This document shows, in pieces, positions 61,705-62,889 of a stretch of DNA of 62,889 nt; position 1 is the stretch's first letter; every line of letters begins with the position of its first letter. The stretch spans positions 1-62,889 of the forward strand of contig NZ_LFYT02000028.1 of assembly GCF_001270065.2 (NCBI RefSeq). The letters are read 5' to 3'. The notes below the pieces were generated by a model. The model was given only the letters and a program-made list of their open reading frames with translations. It did no database searches and was not told the origin of the DNA. The stretch is from Limnohabitans planktonicus II-D5. Its GTDB lineage: Bacteria > Pseudomonadota > Gammaproteobacteria > Burkholderiales > Burkholderiaceae_C. The position numbers and the translations under genes were made by a program.

Positions 61705-61925
61705 CCACGCCTGAGATGCCCGTGTCCAAAACGTCCTGGTTGCGCACCATTCAGGCCGTTCTTTGGTCCTTTGTCGGCCTCCGAAAGAATGCCGACTACC
61801 AACAAGACCTTGAAAAGCTCAACCCGTTTCACATCATCGGTGTGGCCATTGTTGCGGCATTGTTGTTTGTTCTGGGGCTGATGGCCCTGGTCAACTGGGT
61901 CGTGGTTCAGCCCACAGGCCTTTAA
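61701..61925 (+). CDS. DUF2970 small membrane protein
   Basis: 74 residues, ATG 61701 overlapping the ctaG stop. DUF2970 pattern: WLRTIQAVLWSFVGLRKNADYQQDLEKLNPFHIIGVAIVAALLFVLGLMALVNWVV, one membrane helix. Always near oxidase assembly genes in this group; precise role unknown. Confidence 0.88.
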   Translation: MTTPEMPVSKTSWLRTIQAVLWSFVGLRKNADYQQDLEKLNPFHIIGVAIVAALLFVLGLMALVNWVVVQPTGL

Positions 61926-61970
61926 CCGCCAAAAAATAAGATTTCGATAGAAGAGAGAGCAGGAGTCCCC

Positions 61971-62852
61971 ATGAGTTCAGCAGCACACGGCAGCACGCCT
62001 TACTACTATGTTCCGCACGAGTCACGCCACCCGGTCATGTCGGCCATTGGCTTGTTCTTCGTCATCCTGGGCGCAGGCCAATGGATCAACGGCGTCGAAT
62101 GGGGCATGTATTGCCTGTTCTTCGGTATGGCCTGGTGGTTGATCGTCTTGTACCAGTGGTTCTCTGAGGCCGTGCACGAAAGTGAGACCGGCATGTACGG
62201 TCGCAAAATCGACTTGTCCTACCGTTGGAGCATGACCTGGTTCATCTTCTCTGAGGTGATGTTCTTTGGCGCTTTCTTCACCGCACTGTGGTGGGCCCGT
62301 TCACATTCGATTCCTGCGCTCGGTAGCCTGGACAACGCATTGCTTTGGCCTGACTTCAAAGCCGCATGGCCCAGCGTGGTGCCCGGTGCGACCACTTCAC
62401 CAGCTGGTTTCGTCGAGCCCTTTCAAACCATGGGACCCTTCTGGTTGCCTACCATCAACACCGCGTTGTTGTTGACATCTGGCGTGACTTTGACCATTGC
62501 GCACCATGCACTGCAAGTGGGCAATCGCAGCAAAACCATCATGTACATGTGGATGACGGTGATTTTGGGTTTGATTTTCTTGTTCGTTCAAGGTTATGAG
62601 TACGCCCATGCTTGGGGTGACTTGAACCTCAAGTTGTCATCCGGTATTTATGGCTCCACCTTCTACATGCTGACCGGCTTTCACGGCTTTCACGTGTTCG
62701 TGGGCATGTTGATGCTTTTGTTCATCACCTTGCGTTTGCAAAAAGGTCACTTCACCAAAGACCGACATTTTGGTTTTGAAGGTGCGGCTTGGTACTGGCA
62801 CTTCGTGGACGTGGTCTGGCTGGGTTTGTACATCCTCGTGTATTGGATGTAA
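61971..62852 (+). CDS. ctaE: cytochrome c oxidase subunit III
   Basis: 293 residues with seven transmembrane segments. Family segments SSAAHGSTPYYYVPHESRHPVMSA, WFIFSEVMFFGAFFTALWWAR, FYMLTGFHGFHVFVGMLML and the C-terminal AAWYWHFVDVVWLGLYILVYW. Supports subunit I, probably stabilising its proton uptake. AGAGAG-rich upstream site at about 61952. Last gene of the operon in the window. Confidence 0.96.
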   Translation: MSSAAHGSTPYYYVPHESRHPVMSAIGLFFVILGAGQWINGVEWGMYCLFFGMAWWLIVLYQWFSEAVHESETGMYGRKIDLSYRWSMTWFIFSEVMFFGAFFTALWWARSHSIPALGSLDNALLWPDFKAAWPSVVPGATTSPAGFVEPFQTMGPFWLPTINTALLLTSGVTLTIAHHALQVGNRSKTIMYMWMTVILGLIFLFVQGYEYAHAWGDLNLKLSSGIYGSTFYMLTGFHGFHVFVGMLMLLFITLRLQKGHFTKDRHFGFEGAAWYWHFVDVVWLGLYILVYWM

Positions 62853-62856
62853 GCCA

Positions 62857-62889
62857 GCCCTTGGCCCCAACAAAAAAGCGCCCAAGGGC
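62857..62889 (+). terminator. hairpin after ctaE at the window edge
   Basis: GCCCTTGG (62857-62864) pairs with CCAAGGGC (62882-62889). Any T-run would lie beyond the window, so termination is probable but not shown. Confidence 0.45.

Overview
The window looks like chromosomal DNA of a betaproteobacterium in the order Burkholderiales, most likely family Comamonadaceae (Limnohabitans/Rhodoferax-like). The inference rests on high G+C, strong codon bias, a coxB-coxA-small assembly protein-ctaG-DUF2970-ctaE order typical of that order, and protein sequences of Comamonadaceae type. There is no prophage, transposase gene, rRNA or CRISPR. One tRNA (Ser, anticodon GCT) is present.

Layout. 1-0.83 kb: REP/BIME repeat array. 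0.8-6.2 kb (minus): guanine deaminase and xanthine dehydrogenase (xdhA-xdhB). 6.4-7.2 kb: Phd/PIN toxin-antitoxin pair with a clear operator palindrome; then a SEC-C/UPF0149 protein. 8.5-14.3 kb (plus): LysR regulator and a complete BMP-type ABC transporter (ATPase, two permeases, lipoprotein), which with guaD/xdh forms a purine import and catabolism neighbourhood. 14.4-15.2 kb: second large repeat array. 15.3-19.6 kb: host-attachment-like protein, a 7TM histidine kinase, its convergent NarL-type response regulator, and a parvulin gene preceded by about 20 copies of a heptanucleotide. 19.9-23.5 kb: phosphoribosyltransferase, metK with a structured leader, slyX, RlmN-like enzyme. 23.5-24.65 kb: third array. 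24.7-27.7 kb: alkylation-repair operon (Ada/AlkA fusion, Ogt, EamA transporter). 27.8-31.7 kb: phosphomannomutase, glycosyltransferase, waaA (LPS). 31.7-32.3 kb: array. 32.3-35 kb: lpxH, two cyclophilins, TPR protein. 35.2-40.8 kb: cysS, AlkA-like glycosylase, accA, tilS, lysC, tRNA-Ser. 40.9-42.1 kb: a small repeat element with terminal inverted repeats, then a TacA/TacT toxin-antitoxin pair. 42.1-46.4 kb: an operon of three RraA/HMG-aldolase-family paralogues plus an aminotransferase, divergent from a LysR gene. 46.5-49.7 kb: fumC, a Pro-Thr repeat small protein, ferritin-like protein, FMN reductase, DUF2789. 49.7-51 kb: the largest array. 51.3-57.5 kb: P-type ATPase, a membrane-MaoC fusion, trmL, comF, BioC-like methyltransferase. 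57.6-62.9 kb: DUF2244 and the aa3 cytochrome c oxidase operon.

The most distinctive feature is the family of interspersed palindromic repeats. Each half is a GTAG tetranucleotide followed by a GTCGG...CCGAC hairpin, and halves are paired head to head (BIME-like). Outer arms are constant while hairpin tips vary with preserved pairing, and one isolated copy at 40.94-41.10 kb has about 29-bp terminal inverted repeats, as expected of a MITE-like mobile unit. Two genes take their stop codon from the repeat. Other points to follow up are a candidate phase-variable heptamer tract before the parvulin gene, the RraA3-aminotransferase operon (possible cleavage of 4-hydroxy-4-substituted glutamates), and a metK leader that can hide its own ribosome-binding site.
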